In this document: positions 1-10,878 of the stretch, in pieces
How the letters are laid out: the number at the start of each line of letters is the position of its first letter
Position numbering within the stretch: the first letter of the stretch is position 1
Assembly (NCBI RefSeq): GCF_035594125.1
Contig: NC_087183.1
Coordinates: forward strand, 12,187,368-12,251,367
DNA length: 64,000 bases
Reading direction: 5' to 3'
Source of the DNA: Scylla paramamosain
Taxonomy: Eukaryota; Arthropoda; Malacostraca; Decapoda; Portunidae
The notes under the pieces: model-generated
What the model was told of the DNA's origin: nothing
What the model saw: only the letters and a program-made list of their open reading frames with translations
The model's database searches: none
Program-made: the position numbers and the translations under genes

Positions 1-84
1 GTGGTCATTCCTGCGGCAGTCACGTCCCCGACACAACAAGGGGAGTGTCACGCCTTTGCTGGGGACACGAGGCGAGGGTTCTGA
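1..84 (+). CDS. possible 3'-terminal coding exon, cut by window edge
   Basis: Frame 1 is open from the window edge for 27 codons (starts VVIPAAVTSPTQQ) and ends in TGA at 82-84. About 50 nt later there is an AATAAA with a U-rich stretch behind it, the order expected for a last exon and its 3' UTR. The other two frames are also open here, so frame choice is uncertain. No family is recognisable in so short a piece. It could equally be non-coding GC-rich sequence. Confidence 0.2.
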   Translation: MVIPAAVTSPTQQGECHAFAGDTRRGF

Positions 85-117
85 CGCAAATCTATGCTAG
101 TGTATGCAACTGGATTT

Positions 118-177
118 ATTAAAGTGCTTGTGTGGAAATAAACTCTGAAATTCTGTGTTTTCTATGTTTTTTTTTTA
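118..177 (+). terminator. candidate polyadenylation signal with U-rich downstream element
   Basis: ATTAAA at 118-123 and AATAAA at 137-142 are followed 11-35 nt later by a GU/U-rich stretch (153-177, with ten T in a row). This is the usual arrangement of a metazoan cleavage and polyadenylation site. It sits about 50 nt after the stop codon of the candidate exon at 1-84. AATAAA is common in AT-rich DNA, so it is only suggestive. Confidence 0.3.
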
Positions 178-997
178 GCTAAAGTTGTCTTTTTTTTAAT
201 TCTTGGATTATTATTTTTTTTTCTGCTGTTTACCGTAATTTTTTTACGTTTTTTTTTTTTTACTTTAAAATCAGCCAAATTTCTATTTTTTTTTTTCTTT
301 TTATTATGATGTCGTTTGCACATTTGCTTTTCCCTTGAAATTCTTTGTGTTTCTCTGCATTTTCACACCGATATTGTAAACGTTTTGGCCTGTTTTACCG
401 AGAAATTCTTCGTTTTCCTTTGCTTAACCTCTAAAATTGCATGCGTTATTTTTTAAAATTCTGAAAGTTGTCCACAGTTATCTTCTTTTTCTCCCCCAAA
501 AACTGTCTAAATTTCTCTTAATTCTTTTATTTTTTTACTTTTTTTCTTCTGAGTTTCGTATGACTTTTTATTCGTGTAAGGCGGGTATCAGGTCACCTCT
601 GGAAGCAGATTACGCCGTGGGATTGGAGTAACTTTTTTTTTTACCTTTAATAATAACGTATGCTTTTCCATTTTTATAATTTAGGGGAGCGAATTACCTA
701 TACATGCGTAAAAATATAAGAAAAACTCCACTCACCTGTAACAACCTGCTTTTATTTATTTATTTATTATTTTTTTATGGTACTGTTTACTCTTTATAAC
801 CGTCTTAGTCCTCTTAGTCCTTTTTATGCCTTTTTTCTTCCCTCATGCTCTGAAAACATTAAAGTAGCAATATTTCACAACATTAAAATAATTCATAATC
901 TAGGGTCTTATCTTTTGTAAACTTTGGTCATAACTGTGTAATTAATGGCATCAAAAGAGAGGAAGTCTTAGGCGGCTTTTTGAAATATTTTGAGTGG

Positions 998-1000
<3 letters not shown>
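178..1000. other. T-rich sequence, no gene seen
   Basis: Many T runs of 8-12 and AT-rich text. No convincing open frame, splice pair or repeat unit. Confidence 0.6.

Positions 1001-1042
<42 letters not shown>
1001..1042 (+). repeat. (GA)n microsatellite
   Basis: GA dinucleotides with two GAAA interruptions, running into a purine-rich tail to about 1070. Confidence 0.95.
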
Positions 1043-1119
1043 GACGAGGGATGGGGGGAAGGGGAGGGAGTATTTGAATGGTGCTTAGTCTTGCTGGCTT
1101 AAGAAATATTTTGATGGCG

Positions 1120-1175
1120 TAGTAGTAGTAGCAGTAGTAGTAGTAGTTGTTGTTGTTGTTGTTGGTGTTGGTGTT

Positions 1176-1206
<31 letters not shown>

Positions 1207-1235
1207 AAGGAGGAAGAGGAGAAGGAGGAGGAGGA
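1120..1235 (+). repeat. compound (AGT)n-(GTT)n-(AGT)n-(GGA)n
   Basis: AGT triplets change to GTT, back to AGT, then to GGA/AGG triplets. The joins are single-base codon-like shifts, as expected when point mutations in one array expand. Confidence 0.95.
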
Positions 1236-1354
1236 ATCATTTTAGTACAGTAATACGAATAACATTATTTTACAATCAATCTTATGTCTTTCATGAATAT
1301 GTGAACGTGGAACTGTAGTAAAAAAAACATTGAAGAATTGTATATCTGTGCAAA

Positions 1355-1378
1355 ACACACACACACACACACACACAC
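1355..1378 (+). repeat. (AC)12 microsatellite
   Basis: Short uninterrupted AC array. Confidence 0.95.
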
Positions 1379-1683
1379 CTCATGTACACGAGTCCTACCA
1401 GATTTTTACGGTGTACATTTCTTTATTTTTTATCATGCTTTAATATTTTTCAACATATCCACAGAATTCCCAACATGCTCTTTTTATATTTTGTACCCAA
1501 GCAGAATCTCATCTGATACGAGTACGTGCATTCTTATCTACCACATATTTAGTTAATTTTTCCACCCATTATCTATGTATGTAGTTCCACGGAATATTTG
1601 TAACTGCTTCCTCCACACACGGGTATCCCCACCTCTCTCTCACGATTCTACACCTCCTTGTTCTTTCTTTTGTACTAGAGCGC

Positions 1684-1866
1684 CAGACAGACAGACAGAC
1701 AGACAAATTGATCGATAAACAAACAGATAGGCAAATAGATAGATATACAGACAGACAAATTGATAAATAAACAGGTAGACATGTAGACAGGCAAACAAAT
1801 ATATAGACAGACATACAAACAGACGGGTAGACAGAAAGATAGACAGGAAAACAAAGACAAACAAAC
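1684..1866 (+). repeat. degenerate (AGAC)n / (ATAGAC)n tract
   Basis: Starts as five near-perfect GACA units and decays into mixed AGAC, AGAT and AAAC tetramers over about 180 bp. It gives false open frames on the minus strand rich in CLSVCLSI. Confidence 0.9.
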
Positions 1867-1879
1867 ATAAACTTTCAAA

Positions 1880-2650
1880 TATGCTTCACTTTTTCTTCAC
1901 ACACCTGTTAATTTTTTTTTTTATTTTCAGCTTTCTTCCTTCCACGTCTCTTGCTTCTCCACCACTTAAGTTTCTCACATCACACTCTGCCCTTTCAATA
2001 CTCAGAAATACACGCTGCAACACCTTTCATTCCTCCTCCACATCTATTTCCACTATTTACCACCTCCTCCTCCTCCACCTCCTCCTCCTCCATCCTTAAT
2101 AATGATCTTATACCTCCTCTTCCTTCTCCTCCTCTTCCTCACTTCTCACGCAATTCATTCCTCTTATTAATCTTTGCTTAATTTCTCTATACTTCCTCCT
2201 TAACACACTATCCGTTCTTCTTGCTGAAATGTACCTACTTCATTCCTCTATAGATTATCTGCCACCCAATCCATGTTTCATTATCTGTATCTTCCTCCTT
2301 AATCTATTCTTTTTATTGACATTTACTCCTTTCCTCCTCCTCTCTTCTTCACAATCCTCCTGGTAATTCAGTAATGCTCATCTTTATTTCTGTTCTTCAT
2401 CGGATGCTCTTGATTATCATTCTTATCTTCCATCCCTTTACACAGTTCATTCTTTTATTGAATTTTACTCTAATGATAATCATCTCACAATCTTCGTTTT
2501 AATTCACTGTTATTTAACGCCTCTATTCTCTTACTGTTCAGTGGATCTTCTTGATTATAACTTTTCTCAGACAGTCCATTCTTCTTATTAATATTTACTT
2601 CGTTTCTGCTCCTCTGTCTCCTCTCAGAGTCCCCCCCCTTGGCTAATTCT
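1880..2650 (+). other. pyrimidine-rich tract, no gene seen
   Basis: Dense TCC, TTC and CTC text on the plus strand, including a short (TCC)n run near 2065-2090. No supported gene. Confidence 0.6.
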
Positions 2651-2952
2651 CTCATGTGTATTACCTTTGTTTCCTTACTGTTCTTTTGATTGTAATTATA
2701 AATCTACATCTCTCTTACAAAACCCATTTCTTTCATCTTTACTTCATTCCTCCTTCTTCTCCCCCTTTCAGAATCCTCCTCCTCCAATTCACTAATACTA
2801 ATTACCTTTTCTTTTTTTTTTTTTTTCTTCCCCGTCCACTCCTCTTTGGGTCTTTTCCGGGAACTCAAGTATTTTCCACCTTCGCTCTCCGCAGCTGCCA
2901 TCTAGAGCCAGAAGATTCCGCCTTCTGCTGCTTTATTAAGTGTTACATAGCC

Positions 2953-2953
<1 letters not shown>

Positions 2954-3032
<79 letters not shown>
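2954..3032 (+). repeat. (TC)n microsatellite
   Basis: 79 bp of uninterrupted CT dinucleotides. Confidence 0.99.
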
Positions 3033-3036
<4 letters not shown>

Positions 3037-3126
3037 TGTCTATCAGTTTATATTTCTGCTTCTTTGAAGTTTGTGTTTCCTTTTCTCAACCAATCACATT
3101 CATGTATTTTTTTTTATCATAAGGAA

Positions 3127-3137
3127 TGTGTGTGTGT

Positions 3138-3221
<84 letters not shown>
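3127..3221 (+). repeat. (GT)n microsatellite
   Basis: About 95 bp of GT with one A-for-G change near 3142. It follows the CT array by about 95 bp. Confidence 0.98.
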
Positions 3222-3222
<1 letters not shown>

Positions 3223-3554
3223 GTCTCGCCTCATATCGCTCTCAAGGATTGTAAGTCTGGTTATGTTTATTAACTTCATCATTTGTATTGCGTCATCTTT
3301 CAGTATTGCCTCCCACCCCAAGCATATATATAATTATGGTGGTGATAATAATGATTTGATACTGGTAGAGCCAAGGCTAATCTTCTTATCTGCTCGTACA
3401 TTAAGCCCCAGCCTAAACACTTATTAATAATAGTCATTAAAGGTATTATTTGTGCTATTCTTTAAGTGAGCCGAAATGTAGCCATCAGAGTTACTGGTGC
3501 TAATCAAGTTTATTCCGGATCATATATTGTTTAGTGTATCTGCAGAAGGGAGAC

Positions 3555-3556
<2 letters not shown>
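3222..3556. other. AT-rich spacer, no gene seen
   Basis: No supported feature apart from scattered ATA/AAT text. Confidence 0.6.

Positions 3557-3589
<33 letters not shown>
3557..3589 (+). repeat. (AC)n microsatellite
   Basis: 33 bp AC array. A GT array lies 56 bp downstream, so the pair could fold as a hairpin. Confidence 0.98.
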
Positions 3590-3591
<2 letters not shown>

Positions 3592-3643
3592 TCAAATTTA
3601 CCGCAGTATATTAATTCAGATTGCAATGATACGAAGCTTCCTT

Positions 3644-3645
<2 letters not shown>

Positions 3646-3684
<39 letters not shown>
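3646..3684 (+). repeat. (GT)n microsatellite
   Basis: 39 bp GT array, the reverse complement of the AC array at 3557-3589. Confidence 0.98.
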
Positions 3685-3687
<3 letters not shown>

Positions 3688-3975
3688 TTTGTTAAGAAAA
3701 ATCTTTTATGACTATGTACATTACCACTAGAACGTAATTAACAGAGAGCACCATTGGAAAAACGTCGTCATTACCTTGCATTATACATTAAACTCGGCCC
3801 AACACCATTTAGAGCTGCCATCCCCTCCCCCCTCCTCCTCTTACTCTCCCTCTCCCTCTCTCTCTCTTTTCCACTCTTGCTATTCTCCCTCACCAACTTC
3901 CCTTCTTCTTCTTACACCGCCATTCCCTCCTTCCTTTTTGGTCTGTTTAGTCACTTGTTTTTTTCTTCTGTTTGT

Positions 3976-4003
3976 CTCCTCCTCCTCCTCCTCCTCCTCC
4001 TCC
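3976..4003 (+). repeat. (TCC)n microsatellite
   Basis: Nine TCC triplets inside a longer pyrimidine tract (3815-4003). Confidence 0.95.
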
Positions 4004-4070
4004 ATTTTCATGAGGGTTATCAGTAAGGACTGCTTGTTTCTTTCTTCCTACTCCTCTTCCCCTCTTTCCG

Positions 4071-4072
<2 letters not shown>

Positions 4073-4131
<59 letters not shown>
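4073..4131 (+). repeat. (AC)n microsatellite
   Basis: 59 bp uninterrupted AC array. Confidence 0.99.
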
Positions 4132-4133
<2 letters not shown>

Positions 4134-4549
4134 GAGGGGCTTGGAGAGGAAAGGGTGTGTTTAAGTCGCGAGCTGAGTATGTGGGAAAAAAAGGAGTTTA
4201 ATCACATAACGCTTGCTTACTACTTATATTATTGTTTTTGCTTATAATTTATAGGAGGAAAAAATAAATTCTGAAATAAGAATGGAAGGAAAGTTTATGA
4301 GTAAGTTCGTGAATGTAAATATCAATCATCATTTATATTATTGCTTTTTTTTTACTCGCTAGTGTGAAGATAATTGAAACATACTGCCATGTATATTGCA
4401 TCGTTATAATAATTAAGTTAAATGAAGTACCCCGGCAGGCCAGCGTTGTGAGAGGAATGACGCGCGAAATGGAACCGTAAAGAACAGTTGAGGAGGGTGA
4501 AGTTAAAATAATGGACCTCTGAAAGTAGAAGTAGTAGTTACGGTTTTAT
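4132..4549. other. unique sequence, no gene seen
   Basis: AT-rich, with a short GC-richer patch at 4425-4500. No splice-bounded open frame found. Confidence 0.5.
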
Positions 4550-4582
<33 letters not shown>

Positions 4583-4640
4583 CATTTCTATTACTACTAC
4601 TATCCACAACAACAACAACAATAATAATAATAATGATAAC
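4550..4640 (+). repeat. compound (ACT)n-(AAC)n-(AAT)n
   Basis: ACT triplets to about 4581, an interrupted middle, then ACA/AAC and ATA triplets. Confidence 0.95.
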
Positions 4641-4747
4641 ATTAATAATAGTAATGCACTACACTTATTACAGCTGTTTGATTTATTTAGAGTAGGCAAC
4701 CCCCCACAAAGCTGTCAGGTTGATTAGAAACGGAACACTGACGGACC

Positions 4748-4750
<3 letters not shown>

Positions 4751-4821
<71 letters not shown>
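4751..4821 (+). repeat. (CT)n microsatellite
   Basis: 71 bp uninterrupted CT array. Confidence 0.99.
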
Positions 4822-4823
<2 letters not shown>

Positions 4824-5205
4824 TCTTTCGCTTCCCAGAATCCTCCATTCACAAGATCGTACACCATAAGCAAGAGCACTTAAGAATCATGGGCAAGTGT
4901 GCCTTTGTCGCCGCCTGCAGCGTTGTCTGAAGCAGCCGCTCTCCTTCCCCGACGCTCGGCAGTCACTGGAGTTAGCATTCAAGCTGATCGTGTTCTTGAG
5001 TCACTGATGCTCATGATGGAAGGCGCTCTGAGTCTCCTGTCCGCTTCAGTCATTCCCAGAACTTGCCTCGCGGGAGTACTGCCTCGGGAAAGGAAGGAAA
5101 AGTTAGGAAGTATTCATAGCTTGTCAATCTGTTGGTGAAATGAGGTGTGTTGGTGGCTAATTGTTCATACCTTTGTTGTCTGCGGTTCCTGGGACTCATT
5201 GGGAA
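4822..5205. other. GC-richer unique stretch, coding status unclear
   Basis: From about 4890 to 5110 the sequence is GC-richer, and frames are open on both strands (about 79 codons on plus). No good splice donor goes with them and no family is recognised. It is as likely regulatory or neutral as coding. Confidence 0.3.
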
Positions 5206-5209
5206 AGTC

Positions 5210-5610
5210 ATGTATTTATACCTTTGCAATATAAAGCACAGGTGAATTGGAATATATGGTAGAACAATTATTTTCTAGCCGTTTAGTTTGCGATACGTGT
5301 TAAATATTGACGTCACCAGAAGGGAAGTGATATGACAGCAATGTACGATAAGGGTAAATTCTATTAGTGCATGTGACATATTAGCCCTACAGAGAATGGA
5401 TGTGAAATTATCTGTTTGCGTATCGTTATTCTATCAGCGCTCAGAGGCATCAGATTACTAACTCAATATAAAGTAAAGGTGAATGATTTAAAAGTGTATA
5501 TAATGGATGTAAAACTATGTATCTGCGCATTAGTATTTTATCATATCGAGACAATTTACTAACACTCGCAATCTAAAGTAAAGGTATTTTTTTGAGGCGT
5601 GTAAATCATA
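5210..5610 (+). repeat. degenerate tandem repeat, unit about 115 bp
   Basis: Two clear diverged copies start at 'aatggatgtgaaattat' (5395) and 'aatggatgtaaaactatg' (5503), each ending with 'taaagtaaaggt'. A partial copy, 'gcaatataaagcacaggtga', lies near 5226. Divergence is high, so the array is old. Confidence 0.7.
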
Positions 5611-5719
5611 AATAAACCTTGCAGTGATGCTTCAGAAGGTACTTAGCCTTGCATAGTGTTATATAATCAATGCTCAGTCCTCAAATTATTTATACCCTCG
5701 CAGACTCTTATCAACGCTT

Positions 5720-5935
5720 CATACTTTCAGAATCTACAGTACAAATTAAGTAACCCTTTTAGTAAGACACGAAGGCATTTAATTTTTATCAATGCTAACA
5801 ACTCCAAAACATATTACACCTTCAGAATCCACAATACAAGTTAACTAATTCTTCTAATAAGATATGAGTGCATTTAATCACGTACAATTTTACAGAACTA
5901 TGTAATAAGTCCTGGTAAGATACAAAGTCATTTAA
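5720..5935 (+). repeat. degenerate tandem repeat, unit about 95 bp
   Basis: 'ttcagaatctacagtac' at 5726 and 'ttcagaatccacaatac' at 5821 begin two copies. Both contain 'taagata/taagaca ... catttaat', and a third partial copy ends with 'gtcatttaatcacttataa'. Confidence 0.65.
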
Positions 5936-6227
5936 TCACTTATAATTTTACCAGTGTTTCAAGGTACAAGAGCAGCAGGTGAAGGTTTTCCTCTGCTCGG
6001 CGCTCACAAGCAAGACGAAGGGGCGGGAAAAGCTTGCAACTTCTTCCCCAGAAAGTTTGCAGGTCGGGAGAGATTCCTGAGTGGCATTTTTTTCTTCCTC
6101 GCCTTCTTCTCTTCTTCGTCTCCCGGGCAAAGATATGTTGTCTTTAAGGAAACTTCTCATTATTCTCTCTCTTTCTCTGCGTCTCTTTGTTTCAGCCTCA
6201 TACTCCTTTTTCTTTCTTCATGTGTTT

Positions 6228-6230
<3 letters not shown>

Positions 6231-6285
<55 letters not shown>
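6231..6285 (+). repeat. (TG)n microsatellite
   Basis: 55 bp uninterrupted array. Confidence 0.99.
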
Positions 6286-6286
<1 letters not shown>

Positions 6287-6694
6287 GATTTCTTATCTTC
6301 TTGTTTTTCCTAAATTAAACTGTAGGTTGTTAATTTTGTTTATTATTGTCAATTCTTGTTGTGCTGTTGTGGTGTTGTTGGTAGTAGTTCAAGTAGTAGT
6401 AACAGAAGTAGCATTTTCATCATTATCATTACTAATCACAATCATCACAACAACTTAATATTTTTCACCCTCATAATCATACTATAACTAATCATTACCA
6501 GTACTTGCAAAATAAGGATTCCTAGTATTCATTCCCCAGCCTATTTTACAAAATCTTGAAGGCAATGCTTGGCTGGGAATTCACTGGGCTGTGTTTATGT
6601 GTGAGCCAGGAACGTGACACTTTAGCGGTCCTCAGACACCCTTTAAGGTGCTGCCCGGTGCTCCTGGGTCGTGTGTTGCGCCTAAGTGATGGGA

Positions 6695-6732
<38 letters not shown>

Positions 6733-7560
6733 CACTTTATCGCTATTTTTATATCAAACACACAAATTCTTGTTTACTCACTACCATAACTATTCCATAA
6801 ATCACAAGCGAAGAAACTGTTATCAGTTACACTATTTTGAAAAGCAAAATAATCTGCATGCAAGACGTTTTAATATCTAATGAATAATAAAGCTCGGAAC
6901 TGAATATTTGACAAGGGCTAAAGGTCACATGGGGAGAAATCTTCAGAATATATTAAACTTGAAATCGTGTACGTGTTTCAGGGAATTCAGACTCGCTAGT
7001 AATGTTTTAAAAAGGGAGAGAAGCGCAATGAGACTCACGTGAAAAGGTTGTGACGTCAAACAAACCATTATATCGTGCATTACGGACCCCCAAAAATGCA
7101 CAAAGCCGTCACACCAATTAGCTTTGTCCATATTGTACACTAGAATATAACAATTTCATCTTTTTTTTTCTTTTTTTATATGCCGTACCCTTTAATTTCC
7201 CGTTTTCTCTTATCCCTATCACTTTTTTTTATATTTTTGTTCCTTTTCTTGTGTAGTTTTCATGATAGGATTGTCTTTATATTGTTGCCTGTATTTTCTA
7301 TGCTAGTGTGTTAATTTCTCTCTTACATGTTCCTTATTTTTTATCACTTTTCTCTTAGTTTTCGCAGTATTGCTTTTTCTTTTCACCCATGATTTGTATT
7401 TTGTCTTTCCTCTCTTGCTTTCCTCCCTCCATGATTCAGGGTTGTGGTTTATACATGGGTAATGCTGCGCCTTCTCCTGATTCCCTTAAGATGGAAAACA
7501 GGTGAAAAGTGACCCTCGTATAACTAGATTCTACATTAAATAAAAAAAATAAATAAATTG
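6286..7560. other. unique sequence around one AC array, no gene seen
   Basis: Contains GTT/AGT text at 6360-6410 and GC-richer text at 6545-6695, then AT-rich and T-rich sequence to 7560. No frame with supporting splice signals was found. Confidence 0.5.
6697..6732 (+). repeat. (AC)n microsatellite
   Basis: 36 bp AC array. Confidence 0.98.
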
Positions 7561-7564
7561 AGCT

Positions 7565-7880
7565 TGAGTAGAGAAAAAGTAAGTCTGAAGTAAAAAAGTG
7601 GCGTTATATTAGAAGGAAAAGTAAATCTCAGTTAAAAAGAAATCAAATATCGTCTCATTAAAACAGATTTCTATCAAATTAAAAGCAAGACTCAAATAAA
7701 AGAGGCGTCACATTAAAGTAGTAGTCACATGTAACACAATGACGACACTAAGGGAAAAAAAGAAAAATGGCTTCACATTCGAGTCAATCTCAGCAAAGTG
7801 ACGCCACATTTGAGTAGAGGAACCAGAGCATTAAGTGAAGCAGGAGCAGCACATTAGCACATTAGCACATTAGCACCTCG
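7565..7880 (+). repeat. degenerate tandem repeat plus (ATTAGCAC)3
   Basis: The text 'cgtcacattaaagta / cgtctcattaaaaca / cttcacattcgagtca / cgccacatttgagtag' recurs at irregular spacing. The 3' end has three exact 8-bp units ATTAGCAC at 7853-7876. Confidence 0.6.
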
Positions 7881-8166
7881 TCTGTCATCATAAGGCAAAT
7901 GAATAGGATGTCTCGCATTATTATACTCAGTTATTTCACTCAGCAACTAATATACCAGGTACATTTTGCGCTCTTTGTACCGAGTCATAGTGAAATGCAC
8001 ATGAAAAGCGATATTCTGTTATTAATGAGAGTTCCTGCTGTGTTGACAATAATGCTGGATGTACGAAAAATATTAACCCGATTGCATGAAAATATTAATC
8101 AAGCCGTATTCCATCACAGGTGACTAATACGCGCCAGAATTTTTGCGAGAATGTGAGAATGTGAGC

Positions 8167-8215
8167 TTTTTTTTTTTTTGTTTGTTTATTTATTTATTTT
8201 ATTTTGTTATTATTG

Positions 8216-8256
<41 letters not shown>
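8167..8256 (+). repeat. poly(T) and (TTTA)n microsatellite
   Basis: A T run changes into TTTG/TTTA tetramers. The longest clean TTTA stretch is about 8219-8252. Confidence 0.95.
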
Positions 8257-8287
8257 TAGTTTGTGTGGCTCGTGTGGGAAGAACCTC

Positions 8288-8343
8288 CAGGTGCTGTGAT
8301 CAGGTGACTTGTGTGGTGTTCAGGTGTGGGTAGGATACAGGTG
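8288..8343 (+). promoter_or_regulatory. cluster of four CAGGTG E-boxes
   Basis: CAGGTG occurs at 8288, 8301, 8321 and 8338, four times in 56 bp. CAGGTG is the E-box bound by Snail/ZEB-type zinc fingers and some bHLH proteins. The context looks like a decayed short tandem repeat, so function is unproven. Confidence 0.3.
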
Positions 8344-8435
8344 AGGGAAGGGAGGGAAGTGGTACATGGAAGGAAGTCTGTACCTGGAATTTTGTTTATA
8401 ATGTTACCTTGGCGCCCATTACCTTACCTATCCTA

Positions 8436-8470
8436 AAACACACACACACACACATACACACACACACACA
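8436..8470 (+). repeat. (CA)n microsatellite, interrupted
   Basis: AC array with one T interruption near 8455. Confidence 0.97.
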
Positions 8471-8507
8471 TTAACAATGCATACTAATAGACATAACTAA
8501 GCTTGTA

Positions 8508-8620
<113 letters not shown>

Positions 8621-8743
8621 ATTCTTGGAGGACAGGTGTTAAAATCCCACCTGTGTGTGTGTTGACCTTCGCCATCAGCTGTCTCTTGAATGTGAACACT
8701 GCTGCTCCTTCAAAAGTTTTAAGAAAAATTTTTGCAAGCCTTT

Positions 8744-8862
<119 letters not shown>

Positions 8863-9129
8863 TTGCTCTTGCTCTCGGTCGCTTTTTGTCATCTCTCTCG
8901 TTATATTTCTTTGTATTCCTCGTGTATATTTCACTGAATTACCTTTATTTCATTTCTTACTTTCCTTTTCTCTGTATTTATTCTTTCATCAACATCGCGT
9001 CTTTGTCTCCTGCCGCCGTTCGTTTTCTTTGTCACCCACGTCTCGCGTTTTCTTTTCCCTTCCTCGCTTTTCTTTCTTCATGATTCAGTGTAACAGTTTA
9101 TACACGAAAATGTTGTGCCTTTTGTCCGT

Positions 9130-9325
9130 CCCTGAGCTGCGTCGGACGGGGAAAGACACAGGCGGAGGAGGGAGGAGTAGGAGAGGGAGAAAAGGATACA
9201 AGGAAACATCACAGGGGAGAAAAGACAAGAGACAGGGAGAGAAAACAAGGCCGAGGGAGGAAACAGGGAGAATGAGTCAGAGGAAGATATTGGGAGACAG
9301 ACAGAAAGAAAGATCAGTGTTTAAA
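9130..9325 (+). other. purine-rich tract
   Basis: Nearly 200 bp dominated by G and A with few pyrimidines. No gene supported. Confidence 0.6.
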
Positions 9326-9360
9326 AAAGTTATTTTAATTTCCTGTATGTTCGTATTCTT

Positions 9361-9800
9361 TTAGTTTTAAATTCGAATCCTGCAAGTGTTGATTATTTAA
9401 GTTCGTATCCTATTGATATTGTAAGTATTCATATTCCTTAAGTTTAGATATTTCAACTCCTATCTTCCAAATTAAAATCCTATATCTTACAAGTTCAAAT
9501 CCTTTATGTTTGTGTTTCAAGTGCGAATCCTACAAGTGCAAAACCTTCATGCTCGTGTTCTTTAAGTTCAAATCCTTCATGTCTGCATTGTTTAAGTTCA
9601 AATCCTATAATCTCATATCTTACAAGCTAAAATTCTTCATGTTCCGCATCCTTTAAGTTCGAATCTTATAATCTCATTTCCTGGAAGTTAAAATCCTTTA
9701 TGTTCCCCTCCTCTAGATTCAAACCCTATGGTGTCACATCCAACAGACTCAAATTCTTCAACCTCATATCCTTTAATCGGTATTCATATCTAATAAATGT
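9361..9800 (+). repeat. degenerate tandem repeat, short unit (about 20-45 bp)
   Basis: The phrase 'taagttcaaatcct / taagttcgaatctt / caagttcaaatcct' recurs more than ten times, alternating with 'ataatctcatatc' and 'ttcatgttc'. Some copies read GTTCGAATC, close to a pol III B box, but the periodicity shows a satellite-type origin. Confidence 0.8.
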
Positions 9801-10107
9801 CCTTAATCCCTTTTGTCTGGGAGTGATCGGTAGCCTTTAACTTCGTGCCCCTGTCCGTCTTCCCGCCGCCCCTGAGTCAGTGTAATCCCTTCTCTTCTTC
9901 GAATTACGTTCCCCGGACGATCGTGCGAGTCATGAAAACTTTGGAAATGCTGAAGAGAAAGTCCGAGTTTAGTTTTCCTTATTCTTTGTTGTCTTGGTTG
10001 TCCCTTTTTTTTTTTTTTTGTGTGTGTGTGTGTGTGTTTGTGGGAGTTTAGTGTTTCTGGACAGTTTTTGCCTTTGTTTTTATTGAGTTTGATTTTGTTT
10101 GAAGGGT

Positions 10108-10110
<3 letters not shown>
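9800..10110. other. unique sequence with short (GT)n, no gene seen
   Basis: GC-richer at 9840-9930. A short GT run at 10019-10036 follows a T run. Confidence 0.5.

Positions 10111-10149
<39 letters not shown>
10111..10149 (+). repeat. (AC)n microsatellite
   Basis: 39 bp AC array. Confidence 0.98.
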
Positions 10150-10151
<2 letters not shown>

Positions 10152-10860
10152 GTCCATAAGGTTCTTTATAGTCACAAGTGTTTTCATGTTGTTGTTGGCA
10201 GTGTTTCTATTGTTGCCAGTGGAAGTGTTGGTGTTTTGCTCCTCGTGACCCTGACATTCCCGCTTATCGCTTCTAGAGACAAGCGTGTGACCCACAAACA
10301 CACATGCTCTCCACCTTCCATCACGCACTAATGCTCACCCTGGACACTTACTAACACTGCTGCGTGACACTCCACCCACTCCCGTAGCGCAGACCACTTA
10401 CTCCCACAGCGAAGTGAACCAAATAAAAGCTTTCCTATGTACTACGCCTCGCAGTCTCGTGGAAATCATGTCTCGTACAGAAAAGCGAGTTCTTTTTTCA
10501 GCCAATTAATCACTGGGTACACACGCTACGGCTTCCTCGCCCCACTCACTACTGCCTCTATTCTATGACTTCAGTAAATAAGTCTCCACGCCGCGTTCTG
10601 TTCGTGCGTCACCTGAGCGATCTAATTCCTCCATCCTACAGATTTCCCGCCGTCCCTTTGGCCGCCGTCCCTTGTCTATTTCTGTGCTTCCCGGAAGGCG
10701 TCTCACTGCCACGTTCACTGTCTTTGCAACCGTCACTGAATGGACATGTTCCTTCGTCGCGAGCTGTGGCGTTCCTTAAATGTCTTCGTTTTCTCCTTTT
10801 TTTTTTTTTTTTGTGTCCCCATATCTATATCTATGCCATTAGCTTTGTAATTCGCTGATT
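10150..10860. other. GC-balanced unique sequence, coding status unclear
   Basis: This stretch contains no microsatellite. A good acceptor-like site (tcctccatcctacag) at 10641 is followed by an open frame of 45 codons ending in TAA at 10777-10779. TTTCCCGC, an E2F-type motif, is at 10643-10650. A tandem CCGCCGTCCC pair lies at 10648-10670. None of this proves a gene. Confidence 0.3.
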
Positions 10861-10878
10861 ATGTAAATGTAGTAGATA

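Noticed and set aside
2656..3273. 205-codon open frame
   Set aside because: Pyrimidine tract plus CT and GT arrays.
5954..6060. Minus-strand open frame (CKLSGEEVASFSRPFVLLVSA)
   Set aside because: Donor-like GTAAAA exists, but the upstream acceptor lies in purine-rich sequence.
6136..6240. Signal-peptide-like start MLSLRKLLIILSLSLRLFVSA
   Set aside because: Arises from TTC/TCT text and runs straight into a GT array.
10642..10779. Exon candidate of 45 codons ending in TAA
   Set aside because: Good acceptor, but the Arg-rich start comes from a tandem CCGCCGTCCC pair and no poly(A) site follows.
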